From positions 3,350,348 through 3,414,347 of the forward strand of contig NZ_LT896588.1 in NCBI RefSeq assembly GCF_900186615.1: a stretch of DNA of 64,000 bases. Reading direction: 5' to 3'. A program made the position numbers and the translations under genes. Origin of the DNA: Parabacteroides bouchesdurhonensis. Its GTDB lineage: Bacteria; Bacteroidota; Bacteroidia; Bacteroidales; Tannerellaceae. Under the pieces are notes generated by a model. It was not told the DNA's origin and did no database searches. It saw nothing but the letters and a program-made list of their open reading frames with translations. The number at the start of each line of letters is the position of its first letter. Position 1 is the stretch's first letter. Shown in pieces: positions 8,483-16,436 of this stretch.

Positions 8483-10252
8483 ATGGTTAATATAGAGGGC
8501 AAAAAGAAGAACCGTATACCGTTCAGCCAACGGCTGTTCTGGTCTATCTTCTTTATATTTCTGGGATTCACGGTATGCTTCCTGTTGTTTCAATACCAAC
8601 GGGAACGGGAGTTTGCACAGGAAAAGCTGAATAACGTATTAAGCAACTACAACTACCAGTTATTCCGTAGAAGCCAGCAGACAGACGACCTCAACCAGGC
8701 AGTAAAACAATTCATCAGCGATATACCGCAAAAAGAACTCCGTGTAACTATCATAGACCCTTCCGGCAAGGTGCTGTTCGACAACAGCGGGATCGACGAG
8801 TTCAACAACCACAACGACCGGAGCGAAGTACGCAAAGCCCGCTTGTATAACGAAGGGTTCGCCATCCGTTCGTCCGCCTCTACGGGAGAGCGCTACTTTT
8901 ACTCCGCCAATAACATCGGCGGGTACATCTTCCGTTCTGCCCTGCTATACGACCCATACGTAAGAGGCATACTGGCCGTAAACAAAGATTTCATCTACTT
9001 TATGGCATTGATGACGCTGATCTTCTTCTTCGTCCTCTCCCGCTTCACGTTCAACATAGGGCGCACCATTTCCAAGCTGAGAGACTTTGCCTTAAATATA
9101 GAGAACGGGCAGATACCGGAAATAGACTACACATTCCCCAACGACGAACTGGGCGACATTTCCCAGAATATCGTCACGCTCTACCACCGTCAGCAAAAAG
9201 CAAAGAACGAGCTTTCGATGGAACGCGAAAAGCTTATCAAGCACTTCCAGTATTCAAAAGAAGGCTTTGCCATGTTCACCGCCGAAGGCAAAGAGCTGCT
9301 TTCCAACATCCTGTTTATCCAGTTTTCCAATGTCATATCCGACACGCAGCTCCACCAGGCCGAAGACCTTCTGGACATTCCGGAAATGGAATCTATCCGC
9401 ACGTTCCTGAAAAAGAACATCAACATGCCCAACAGGAAGAAGAAAGTGCTCCGGCAGTCTGTTACGGTAGATAAGAACGGGAAAATATTCCTTATAGAAT
9501 GCATCCTCTTTCTGGATAACAGCTACGAACTCGCCATCAACGACATCTCCCGCCAGGAAGAAGAAAGCCGCATGAAACGCCAACTCACGCAAAACGTGGC
9601 CCACGAACTAAAGACCCCCGTCAGCAGCATACAGGGGTATCTGGAAACAATCATGACCAATCCGGAGCTAACGCCCGAGAAACTCCGTTTCTTCCTGGAA
9701 CGATGCTACTCGCAAAGCACCCGGCTTACCGGACTGCTGCGGGATATCTCCGTGCTTAACAGGCTGGACGAAGCCACCGAAATGTTCGACCTGTCGGAAG
9801 TGAATATCACCAAGCTTGTTGGCGAGATTCAAAAAGAATGTTCGAAGGAGATGGAAGAAAGGAAGATAACGACAGAAGTCCTTCTGCCGGGCAATCCTGT
9901 CATTTACGGCAATTACTCGCTGCTATACTCCATTTTCCGCAACCTGTTCGACAACGCCATCGCCTATGCCGGCGAAGGCATCAAGATTGCGGTAAACTGC
10001 TACCACGAAGACCCTAAGTTCTATTATTTCAGCTTCGCCGACAACGGGGCAGGCATTGCCGAAGAACACATCAACCGTATCTTCGAGCGCTTCTATCGTG
10101 TAGACAAAGGGCGCAGCCGCAAAGTAGGTGGTACGGGACTGGGGCTGTCTATCGTAAAGAACGGCGTAAACTTCCACAAAGGGCAAATATCCGTTAAAAG
10201 CAGTCCCGGCAAAGGAGTTACCTTCTTCTTCACTCTAAAGAAAAAGATGTAA
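8483..10252 (+). CDS. Membrane sensor histidine kinase (RprX-like)
   Basis: This 589-residue protein has two transmembrane segments (about 17-37 and 170-190) around an extracytoplasmic sensor domain, and then a linker or PAS-like region. The HisKA domain has the phospho-acceptor His374 in NVAHELKTPVSS, and the HATPase domain carries the N box (RNLFDNAIAYAG), G1 (DNGAGI) and G2 (GGTGLGLSIVK) motifs. It is co-transcribed with the regulator just upstream and very likely phosphorylates it. The stop lies one base from a remnant gene on the other strand. Confidence 0.92.
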   Translation: MVNIEGKKKNRIPFSQRLFWSIFFIFLGFTVCFLLFQYQREREFAQEKLNNVLSNYNYQLFRRSQQTDDLNQAVKQFISDIPQKELRVTIIDPSGKVLFDNSGIDEFNNHNDRSEVRKARLYNEGFAIRSSASTGERYFYSANNIGGYIFRSALLYDPYVRGILAVNKDFIYFMALMTLIFFFVLSRFTFNIGRTISKLRDFALNIENGQIPEIDYTFPNDELGDISQNIVTLYHRQQKAKNELSMEREKLIKHFQYSKEGFAMFTAEGKELLSNILFIQFSNVISDTQLHQAEDLLDIPEMESIRTFLKKNINMPNRKKKVLRQSVTVDKNGKIFLIECILFLDNSYELAINDISRQEEESRMKRQLTQNVAHELKTPVSSIQGYLETIMTNPELTPEKLRFFLERCYSQSTRLTGLLRDISVLNRLDEATEMFDLSEVNITKLVGEIQKECSKEMEERKITTEVLLPGNPVIYGNYSLLYSIFRNLFDNAIAYAGEGIKIAVNCYHEDPKFYYFSFADNGAGIAEEHINRIFERFYRVDKGRSRKVGGTGLGLSIVKNGVNFHKGQISVKSSPGKGVTFFFTLKKKM

Positions 10253-10253
10253 A

Positions 10254-10534
10254 TCAGGAAGTAAACCATTCCTTAAATTCAGTTACGCGGGCTTTGCTAA
10301 CCAGAATCTTTTCCGGCACAGGCACTTTCAGATTTACAGACAAACGGCTATTAAACCAAAGATCAATGTCCTTTACAGCCATTCGGGAAATAATATATTG
10401 TCTGTTCACACGGAAAAACGTAGACGGGTCCAGATTTTCCCCCAATTCATCCAGCGTCTGAGTAAACTGATATTCCTTGCCGTCTACAGTTACAGCTTTT
10501 ACGTTTCCCTCATTAATATAAAAGAATAAGATAC
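10254..10534 (-). pseudogene. Remnant of a LytTR-type response regulator (C-terminal DNA-binding domain only)
   Basis: On the minus strand an uninterrupted frame encodes about 90 residues typical of a LytTR domain, with GENLDPSTFFRVNRQYIIS as the core, ending at the TGA at 10254-10256. There is no receiver domain and no start of its own. At about 10534 the frame runs into CusB-like sequence in another frame. It is best read as the 3' stump of a deleted two-component gene. Confidence 0.75.
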
Positions 10535-10906
10535 ATTCAACAATGTTAGCTGAGCCGACGCCGCTTCCAACCGGCTCTTCATAGACAGATAATCCGCTTT
10601 ACTCTGCTGAAAACGTTTTTGTGAGGCAGCCTCCTGTGAACTCAACCGTTGCTGACGCTGATATTCGGCCTCCAGAAATTCTATTTGCGCATGTGCCTCC
10701 AGATAATTCTGTTGTAAGGTAATAAAATCAGGATTCTCCAATATAGCCAATACTGCTCCTTTCTTCACATAATCACCCGGAAGCAGAGAAGTGCTGTGCA
10801 CCGTACCGCCCATAGTAAGAGTAACGGTGGCATGACGATAAGGAGGAACTATCAATATTCCGTTAAATGACGAATGATTGGGTAAAGCCGTTGCAGAAGT
10901 AACGGC
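10535..10906 (-). pseudogene. Remnant of a CusB/CzcB-like membrane fusion protein
   Basis: About 124 residues of barrel-sandwich/lipoyl and hairpin sequence (TMGGTVHSTSLLPGDYVKKG, then FITLQQNYLEAHAQIEFLEAE) match the middle of periplasmic adaptors of metal or drug RND pumps. Both the N-terminal signal region and the C-terminal domains are missing. It is joined in frame at its 5' side to a CusA-like piece and at its 3' side to a LytTR piece in another frame. Confidence 0.75.
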
Positions 10907-11083
10907 ATCCACCTCATACTGTTTCAGATAACCGCCAAAGCTATTGATCTCCACAATACCCGGAATGCCGCTCAACTGACGCTTCACTATCCAGTCCTGA
11001 ACGGTACGCAGCTCCATCGCATCATATTTGTCTTCATAGCCGGGAGCTACTCTCAATACATATTGGTATATCTCACCCCGTCC
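10907..11083 (-). pseudogene. Remnant of a CusA/CzcA-like RND efflux transporter
   Basis: About 58 residues (GEIYQYVLRVAPGYEDKYD, MELRTVQDWIVKRQL, FGGYLKQYEV) are the conserved porter-domain segment of heavy-metal RND pumps, normally inside a protein of more than 1000 residues. There is no ATG, and the segment is fused in frame to the CusB-like remnant. It is clearly debris of a lost efflux operon. Confidence 0.75.
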
Positions 11084-11159
11084 GGATGTCCGGTGTACCC
11101 GATGTAAAAGCGAAACGTCCGTTTTCAGCTTTAAAGCAGCTCAAAGAGACATTAAAAAT

Positions 11160-11197
11160 AAAGGGAGGCATTGTTTCACAACAACTCACCTCCCTTT
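11160..11197 (-). terminator. Terminator of the OmpA/TPR lipoprotein gene
   Basis: The arms AAAGGGAGG (11160-11168) and CCTCCCTTT (11189-11197) form a 9-bp stem. On the minus strand they are followed by a T-rich run, 34 nt past the stop at 11231. Confidence 0.7.
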
Positions 11198-11230
11198 CAA
11201 CCTATTTAACCAAACTTAATGTAATCAATC

Positions 11231-12394
11231 TTATTCCTTCATCTGCCGGGCAATCTCCATGTTCTGGCGGGCCAGACGCGGGTTTTGCGGCAAGTACTTG
11301 CGGAAGTAACTTATAGCCCCTTCCGGATCGGAAGTCATCAGGCAAAGCACCCCTTCGTTGTTCCATGCGCGAGGGTCATTCTGCACAGACTGCAGGAAAT
11401 AGCGGGCAGATTCCACATCGCTCAAAGCCAGCGAAGCGGCAGCCGCATTCAGCACCGCCTCCTTGCATGAAGGGTAACGGTAAGCCGCTAGTTCATACAC
11501 TTCACGGTATTGTTCCGTACCCGGACGGTACAAGCTTGCTACCAGCATCAATTGCTCAAGGTTCAGCTTATCCGGTGCGGTATATACCATCTGTGCCAGT
11601 TCCGCCAGATTAACATCCTGCGGTGTTGTCTGTACCTGCGATTTACATGATACCGACAGTTCCATACGGCGCAGACGGGAAAAGAAGTTCTTCTCTATAT
11701 CTTTATATACATTTCCATTATCCAGTGCACGCAGTTGCTTACGGCAACTATCGGCATCCTTGCGGTCTTTTATGATAGCCAGCGCCTTACGTGCATACGG
11801 TTTGCCCGATTCGGCTATAAGGCGGGCCAGTCCGTCCCAGTCTTCGCCCACCCAGTCGATGCTGATCAGGCCATTGTCCAGCTGTTTGAACTGTTTCTGC
11901 AGGTAATTCTTGAACTGGATGGCGCGGTTACCGGCCAGACGTTCATTCTCTTTGGTATCTCCGTCGGGGGAAGCATATCCGGTAAGACGGACAGATTTGA
12001 TTTCATCACCATTACGAAGCAAAGCCGTCATTTCCCCTTGCAGCTTTTCAAGCTCAGCACGGTTGCCGCCGTATGACGGATTGATAGTAATTCCTCCGGC
12101 CGGGAAGTCTATAAATGCGGTAAGCTGTTGTGTAGAAGTTGCCGGCAAAGCAGACGTAGCTGTCTCCGGTTCAATATAGTTTATCATCTGCCGGTAGACA
12201 GACAGGGCGTCTACCTGAACCATCGGGATATCTGCGCGGCGTACCAGCGTTTGCGCAGGCTTTACAACCTCTTCCGTACCCTGTTGCGAAACAGACCCGG
12301 ACTGTGTACTCACTCCCTGTTGCTGTGTTCCACACGAAAACAATGCCATCAGCAAGGTCATTCCCGCTATATCTCCTACCAATCTTATTTTCAT
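11231..12394 (-). CDS. OmpA-like and TPR lipoprotein of the fimbrial locus (DUF3868-type)
   Basis: This 387-residue protein has a lipoprotein signal (LLMALFSCGTQQ, Cys near 21). An OmpA-like peptidoglycan-binding domain follows (about 95-250), with VRLTGYASPDGDTKENERLAGNRA (key part GYASPDGD...LAGNRA) and a long insertion. A C-terminal TPR-like region (about 290-387, SDPEGAISYFRKYLPQNPRLA) completes it. Such proteins are usual members of Bacteroidales fimbrial operons and probably anchor the machinery in the periplasm. It lies downstream of the HU gene on the same strand and has its own -7 box, so it may be a separate transcript. Confidence 0.75.
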   Translation of the reverse strand: MKIRLVGDIAGMTLLMALFSCGTQQQGVSTQSGSVSQQGTEEVVKPAQTLVRRADIPMVQVDALSVYRQMINYIEPETATSALPATSTQQLTAFIDFPAGGITINPSYGGNRAELEKLQGEMTALLRNGDEIKSVRLTGYASPDGDTKENERLAGNRAIQFKNYLQKQFKQLDNGLISIDWVGEDWDGLARLIAESGKPYARKALAIIKDRKDADSCRKQLRALDNGNVYKDIEKNFFSRLRRMELSVSCKSQVQTTPQDVNLAELAQMVYTAPDKLNLEQLMLVASLYRPGTEQYREVYELAAYRYPSCKEAVLNAAAASLALSDVESARYFLQSVQNDPRAWNNEGVLCLMTSDPEGAISYFRKYLPQNPRLARQNMEIARQMKE

Positions 12395-12445
12395 TATTCT
12401 ATATATTTATGTCTGCGTGTTGTTTTATTTTATTAAATCGTGTCA

Positions 12446-12453
12446 CAAAAGTA
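12446..12453 (-). promoter_or_regulatory. -7 box upstream of the OmpA/TPR gene
   Basis: On the minus strand this reads TACTTTTG (TAnnTTTG), about 52 nt before the ATG at 12394. Confidence 0.55.
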
Positions 12454-12764
12454 GAAAAAAGAAACAGATAAAAGTTCCTATCAGTCAGTATGTAAACATT
12501 CTTTAACCATACCTATGGATAACCATTTAGATAATCCCCGAAGTAAACACATGGCAAAACTGTTCTTTACAAGGTGGCCACACACATGCTATATTACTGA
12601 AATACAAAAACATATCCTACACTATATTATCATCTTCACCCGCCCTGTATGGTTACACGGGCAAAGAATAGTTGAAAATCAAACAGAGAAATAACGTCTA
12701 AATATTTCACTTTTTTACAGATTGCCTCTCTACTTATAAAAATCGCAACGCAGTGTTCATTCTT
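12454..12764. other. AT-rich intergenic stretch without recognisable gene
   Basis: There is no open frame with protein-like composition, no tRNA-like fold and no clear terminator. The gap separates the OmpA/TPR gene from the HU gene. Confidence 0.5.
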
Positions 12765-13058
12765 CTACTTTAGCTCTTCACTCTTCTTATTTATCGTATC
12801 CAATAAGAATTTGCCGGGACGGAACTTTACGCTTACGCGCTCACGTATCATGCAGGGAGTTCCGTTTTTGGGATTACGTCCCAGCCGCTCCGACTGTTTC
12901 CACGGTTCCAGAACGCCAAAGCCCTGCAGGGCGATGTCATTCTTTTTGCTCAATGTCTCTGTTATCACTTTACCCAACGAATCGATAAAACGAAGTGCTT
13001 CCTGTTGGGTAATGTCCATCTCCGCTGATAATTTTCTAGTTAAATCATACTTATTCAT
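12765..13058 (-). CDS. HU/IHF-family DNA-binding protein at the end of the DGR locus
   Basis: This 97-residue protein begins MNKYDLTRKLS, and the ATG at 13058 is chosen over an upstream alternative because it aligns with the paralogue at 56712-56999. It has the HU fold, with the conserved GFGVLEPW and GRNPKNGTPCMIRERVSVKF blocks (the arm normally reads GRNPxTGE). These proteins bend DNA. A close homologue ends the second fimbrial operon of this window, so it belongs to the pilus gene set and may regulate it or assist DNA transactions there. It follows the Avd-like gene after a repeat-rich gap. Confidence 0.85.
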   Translation of the reverse strand: MNKYDLTRKLSAEMDITQQEALRFIDSLGKVITETLSKKNDIALQGFGVLEPWKQSERLGRNPKNGTPCMIRERVSVKFRPGKFLLDTINKKSEELK

Positions 13059-13078
13059 AAATAATATATTTAGTTTGT

Positions 13079-13180
13079 TATTACTCGCTTCGCTCACTAG
13101 TAGTTAAGAACAATATGCTATTTATACTTGACTTCTTCTTCTTTACTACTAACTACTTGCTACCAACTACTCTTCTACTT
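13079..13180. repeat. Low-complexity TAGTTAG-type repeat, copy A
   Basis: The stretch contains ACTCGCTTCGCTC, TAGTAGTTAAG, AGAACAAT and then many CTACTAACTACT-like units, in the same order as a longer element at 24446-24613. The first part is complementary to the second, so it can fold back on itself. It fills the gap between the HU and Avd-like genes. Confidence 0.65.
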
Positions 13181-13525
13181 GCGCTCGCGCTCGCTCTTTC
13201 GCCAACCTGTAATCTGCCGTCCGATGTCTTCCATCATCAATACAAGCTTGGCATAGCTGCCGGTATCTATTACCTTTAATTCATTGCACAGGCGTATTTC
13301 CAGTTTCAGGAATTCAAACTCGTCGACAAGCTGCATCAAATGCGGCGTCTTGTCTTGCGACACATTAGCCCGGTATATACAACGCGTCAGGTTCATCGCA
13401 TCCCGCCGGATATCCTGCATCAACGTATACTTGTATTCACGCGGGGCATGATGCGACACAGCGTAAATCATTTTAATCAACTCCACTGTCCGCAGGTAAA
13501 GGGGTGTTTCAGTATGTAAAGCCAT
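13175..13525 (-). CDS. Avd-like accessory protein of the DGR (four-helix bundle)
   Basis: This 116-residue, basic, all-helical protein starts MALHTETPLYLRTVELIK. Its ATG lies inside the end of the RT gene (17-bp overlap), so the two are translationally coupled. Size, helical pattern (YKYTLMQDIRRDAMNLTRCIYRAN as helix 2, key part LMQDIRRDAMNL) and place beside a DGR reverse transcriptase match the Avd / 23S-IVP-like family. In Bordetella phage BPP-1, Avd forms a pentamer that binds RT and template RNA and is needed for mutagenic retrohoming. The role here is inferred from the family and the context. Confidence 0.85.
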   Translation of the reverse strand: MALHTETPLYLRTVELIKMIYAVSHHAPREYKYTLMQDIRRDAMNLTRCIYRANVSQDKTPHLMQLVDEFEFLKLEIRLCNELKVIDTGSYAKLVLMMEDIGRQITGWRKSERERK

Positions 13526-14879
13526 GATTCAATATTTCTGGACAATTATACCGGACGGCATACACCTCCATGTACAAATCGTCGTAGTTTCCGGGAACCA
13601 GCCCGGCCTTTTTCTGACATCTTATAATGTTTGCACATATATTCCGTACCGCCTGGTGGCGCAGCAACCGTACCTTCTCTTTCCGTACGATCTTCTCAGG
13701 CGTGAAATAATAGAGCTTATCCAACGCCGGTGAGAACCACTGGCGCACCTTCTGCCTCAGGTTAAAACTGTTATGGTGCCTCATAAGGCCCAGATACGAG
13801 TTAAGGCTCTGAAGGAAGTGCTCTTCTTCATCATCACTGAGCGGACGTTTGGAAGCCTTGTAGTTGTACTCCCCAATCGTTTTGCGCATGCCTTTGATGG
13901 CGCGCTTTCCCGTCTTTATAGTCCGTCCCTTCACAACAGCGCCCACAAAGCGGACTCCTTGCGAATAATGTGTCAACCGTATCTTTTTAGGATGAAGGGT
14001 AAGCCCCAGTTCATCGCGTAAGAATGTCTGAAAAACAGGTATCAGGCTTTTAAGGAACTCCTTGTCCTGATGTACCACAAAGAAATCATCTACATACCGT
14101 CCATAGTAACGTAACCCTAGTTTACTTTTGCAATAGTGGTCAAAGCTGTTCAGGTAGAAGTTGGCAAACAACTGGCTCGTCAGGTTACCGATGGGCAACC
14201 CCAGTTCTTTATTGCAGACAAACATGTCCAACTGCTTCGGCGCTTTGTCGCACGGCATAGGCATGCCGTTCATCGAGAAGAGGCTCTTGTCTTTGGGCAA
14301 GCCTTTCCACAGATGGCGGAATCCCTTAACGTGTACTTTCGACACCGGATTATCCAAAGCAATCATACGGGTGAGATAGAGTATCGTCTCCAAATCATCC
14401 CCTTTGTATTTCTCTTTCAGGAATGCATCCAGCTTGTCTGCCAGCAAGCGGCGGTCTATATTCATAAAGAAGCCGCGGATGTCGCATTGCAGCACATAGC
14501 AATCCTGTGTATAATTTTCCGAGCATTGGGCTATAAAGCGTTTCAGACGCTTCACCCCAAACAGCGTGCCTTTTCCTACCCTGCACGAATAGCTGTCCAG
14601 TATAAACTCCTTCTCAAACAAGGGATTTATGCGGGCAGCCAAATAATGGTGCACCACCCGGTCGCGGAAAGAGGCTGCAAACACCTCCCTCTTTACCGGC
14701 TGAAGCACTATAAAAGCATTTGAGCGTGAAATCTTGTATGTCCCCTCTTCTATCTCTTTGTAGAGGTTATACAGATTGCTTTCGGCATCCACCTCGAAGT
14801 CCATCGCTACAGGTGTACGTCGTTTAGACCGGCGGCAATCCAGCCACGCTTCCACTAATGATTCAAAGTCTATCTTCAT
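13509..14879 (-). CDS. DGR reverse transcriptase
   Basis: This 456-residue RT is counted from the ATG at 14879, preceded by an AT-rich leader. A longer frame from a GTG at 15065 would include the translated TR1 and is less likely. Palm-domain motifs are visible: QCDIRGFFMNID (first Asp near residue 133), IGNLTSQ (230-236) and YVDD (262-265). The SQ in IGNLTSQ is the signature of DGR reverse transcriptases, where retrons and group II introns have SP. The enzyme copies TR RNA with errors at adenines, and the cDNA replaces the VR of a target gene. Four TR cassettes lie just upstream and an Avd-like gene overlaps its 3' end. Confidence 0.95.
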   Translation of the reverse strand: MKIDFESLVEAWLDCRRSKRRTPVAMDFEVDAESNLYNLYKEIEEGTYKISRSNAFIVLQPVKREVFAASFRDRVVHHYLAARINPLFEKEFILDSYSCRVGKGTLFGVKRLKRFIAQCSENYTQDCYVLQCDIRGFFMNIDRRLLADKLDAFLKEKYKGDDLETILYLTRMIALDNPVSKVHVKGFRHLWKGLPKDKSLFSMNGMPMPCDKAPKQLDMFVCNKELGLPIGNLTSQLFANFYLNSFDHYCKSKLGLRYYGRYVDDFFVVHQDKEFLKSLIPVFQTFLRDELGLTLHPKKIRLTHYSQGVRFVGAVVKGRTIKTGKRAIKGMRKTIGEYNYKASKRPLSDDEEEHFLQSLNSYLGLMRHHNSFNLRQKVRQWFSPALDKLYYFTPEKIVRKEKVRLLRHQAVRNICANIIRCQKKAGLVPGNYDDLYMEVYAVRYNCPEILNHGFTY

Positions 14880-14911
14880 TTCATCCACATTTATCAGATT
14901 CGCTAACAAGT

Positions 14912-15053
14912 CCCGGACACAGCGAACATAGTTGTTGTTGTTGCTCGTGTTGTTGTTATTGATATTGCCATTACTGAATTTCAGTTTGCAACGTATGCCT
15001 GAATTACCATTATACACCGAACTACTCCAGTAGTAGCGGTTCGTAGCAAACGG
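14912..15053 (-). repeat. DGR template repeat TR1 (RT-proximal, 142 bp)
   Basis: In minus-strand orientation it reads as the VR frame, with a run of Asn codons near its end (NNNNTSNNNNYVRCVRD), which gives many mutable adenines. It has one codon more than TR2, TR4 and the VR. It differs from the VR at several non-adenine sites, so it is not the parent of that VR. Its frame is open into the RT gene. Confidence 0.9.
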
Positions 15054-15191
15054 TATAGTTGTCACTTATGACTTACCTGTCGGGGCATCCCGATGTAATC
15101 TTTACAGAGCCATAAGCCCTGTGGGCAACCGGATTTGTCCGAATCTTAACTCTACCCTGAGCCGTAACTGCAGGGCATTCCGAAGTTCAAA
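15054..15191 (-). ncRNA. Structured leader of TR cassette 1
   Basis: This is the conserved sequence just 5' of TR1 in transcript direction. It can form the stems CCCTG/CAGGG, CGGA/TCCG, ACAGGGC/GCTCTGT and TCGGG/CCCGA in that order, as the other three leaders do. Confidence 0.6.
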
Positions 15192-15268
15192 CTACTTTCT
15201 CTTTCTCTACATATTATTTCTCTATTTATAAATAATCCGTCCTATCAGCCTAAAGATCCTCAATGAGT

Positions 15269-15407
15269 CCCGGACACAGCGAACATAGTTATTGTTGCTC
15301 GTGTTGTTGTTATTGATATTGCCATTACTGAACAGCAGTTTGCAACGTTTGCCAGTATTACCACTGTAAACCGAACTACTCCAGTACCAACGGTTCGTAG
15401 AAAACGG
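15269..15407 (-). repeat. DGR template repeat TR2 (139 bp)
   Basis: The minus-strand translation is TNRWYWSSSVYSGNTGKRC, then NINNNNTSNNNYVRCVRD. Adenine-rich Asn codons lie in the same places as in the VR. It differs from the VR at non-adenine positions (for example a fixed TGG codon), so its target is not in this window. Confidence 0.88.
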
Positions 15408-15546
15408 TATAGTTGCCACTTATAACTTACTTACCGGGGCTTCCCGATGTAATCTTTACAGAGCCTCCGCCCTGTGGGCAACCGGATTCATCCAAATCTT
15501 ACTCTACCCTGAGCCGTAACTGCAAGGCATTCCGAAGTCCAGATTA
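15408..15546 (-). ncRNA. Structured leader of TR cassette 2
   Basis: It is homologous to the other leaders. The first stem is CCTTG/CAGGG; the ACAGGGC/GCTCTGT and TCGGG/CCCGA stems are kept. Confidence 0.6.
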
Positions 15547-15639
15547 TTGCTGTTGTTTATTACTCTTTGTATCTATTCTGTTTATATCATACTTTACTAT
15601 AAAATCTGTTCTGTCAACTTTATAAGATTCTCAATGAGT

Positions 15640-15781
15640 CCCGGACACAGCGAACATAGTTGTTAGCGTTGTTCGTGTTGTTGTTATTGAAATTGCCATT
15701 ACTGAACAGCAGTTTGCAACGGTTGCTGGAATTACCATTGTAGACCGAACTACTCCAGTAGTAGCGCTTCGTAGCAAACGG
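15640..15781 (-). repeat. DGR template repeat TR3 (142 bp)
   Basis: The minus-strand translation is TKRYYWSSSVYNGNSSNRC, then NFNNNNTNNANNYVRCVRD. It has an extra GCT codon inside the Asn run and a Lys codon where all others have Asn. Non-adenine differences exclude it as parent of the VR at 17279. Confidence 0.88.
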
Positions 15782-15920
15782 TGTAGTTGCCACTTATAAC
15801 TTATCTATCGGGGCTTCCCGACGTAATCTTTACAGAGCCTCCGCCCTGTGGGCAACCGGATTCATCCGAATCTTAACTCTACCCCGTGCCGTAACTACGA
15901 GGCATTCCGAAGTCCAGATT
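15782..15920 (-). ncRNA. Structured leader of TR cassette 3
   Basis: The first stem is CCTCG/CGGGG, where leader 2 has CCTTG/CAGGG. The T-A pair is replaced by C-G, a compensating change. The other stems are kept. Confidence 0.6.
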
Positions 15921-15997
15921 TGATTAATACTCTATTATTTCACTCTAATTCTTTACTTTCAATCTAAATATTCAACTTTCAAAGATTTCCAACGAGT

Positions 15998-16136
15998 CCC
16001 GGACACAGCGAACATAGTTGTTGTTGTTCGTGTTGTTCCAATTGATATTGCCATTATTGAAGTTCAGTTTGCAACGTCTGCCGGTATTACCGTCATAAAC
16101 AGAACTACTCCAGTAGTTGCGGTTCGTAGCAAACGG
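15998..16136 (-). repeat. DGR template repeat TR4, parent of the VR (139 bp)
   Basis: It aligns without gaps to the VR at 17279-17417. I count 16 differences, and every one falls on a T of the plus strand, that is an A of the template strand orientation: mostly A to G, with two A to T and one A to C. All other positions are identical, including the 3' block that ends in TGTGTCCGGG. This is the adenine-specific signature of DGR retrohoming and marks TR4, the TR farthest from the RT, as the donor. Confidence 0.95.
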
Positions 16137-16277
16137 TATAGTTGCCACTTATAACTTACCTGTCAGGGCTTCCCGACGGAATATTAACAGAACCGCTGTT
16201 CTGTGGGCAACCGGATTCATCCAAATCTTTAAGCTCTGCCCCGTGCCGTAACTACGAGGCATTCCGAAGTCCAGATT
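16137..16277 (-). ncRNA. Structured leader of TR cassette 4
   Basis: The first stem is CCTCG/CGGGG. The third stem is ACAGAAC/GTTCTGT, where leaders 1-3 have ACAGGGC/GCTCTGT, so a G-T wobble and a G-C pair have both become A-T pairs. The fourth stem TCGGG/CCTGA has a wobble in place of a G-C pair. Confidence 0.65.
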
Positions 16278-16307
16278 AGTTATTCTATTTTTCACTCTCC
16301 ATTCCAT

Positions 16308-16422
16308 AAGGTCTGGAGTTATAACTGCAGAGTGTCTGGAGTTACCACTCCACAAGGTCTGGAGTTACCACTCCACAAGGTCTGCAGTTATAACTCCATG
16401 AGGTCTGCACCCATAACTGCAG
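16308..16422. repeat. Five tandem 23-bp palindromic repeats
   Basis: The units start at 16308, 16331, 16354, 16377 and 16400. Each is 23 bp and holds a dyad such as GGAGTTACCACTCC. They begin 14 bp after the DUF4469 gene ends (in transcript direction) and just before TR cassette 4. An analogous set of three 23-bp units lies after the second DUF4469 gene at 58248-58316. Confidence 0.85.
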
Positions 16423-16436
16423 ACCTCATGGAATTA

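Noticed and set aside
15222-15419. Short ORF covering TR2 (65 residues)
   Set aside because: It starts with a GTG inside the leader, and its sequence is just the TR translated in the VR frame. It is a template, not a gene.
14912-15781. TR1-TR3 as donors of the VR at 17279
   Set aside because: Each differs from the VR at several non-adenine positions, and TR1 and TR3 have an extra codon. TR4 explains the VR fully.
16149-16355. 68-residue minus-strand ORF before TR4
   Set aside because: It spans the structured leader and part of the 23-bp repeats. The leader sequence of the other cassettes does not keep the frame.
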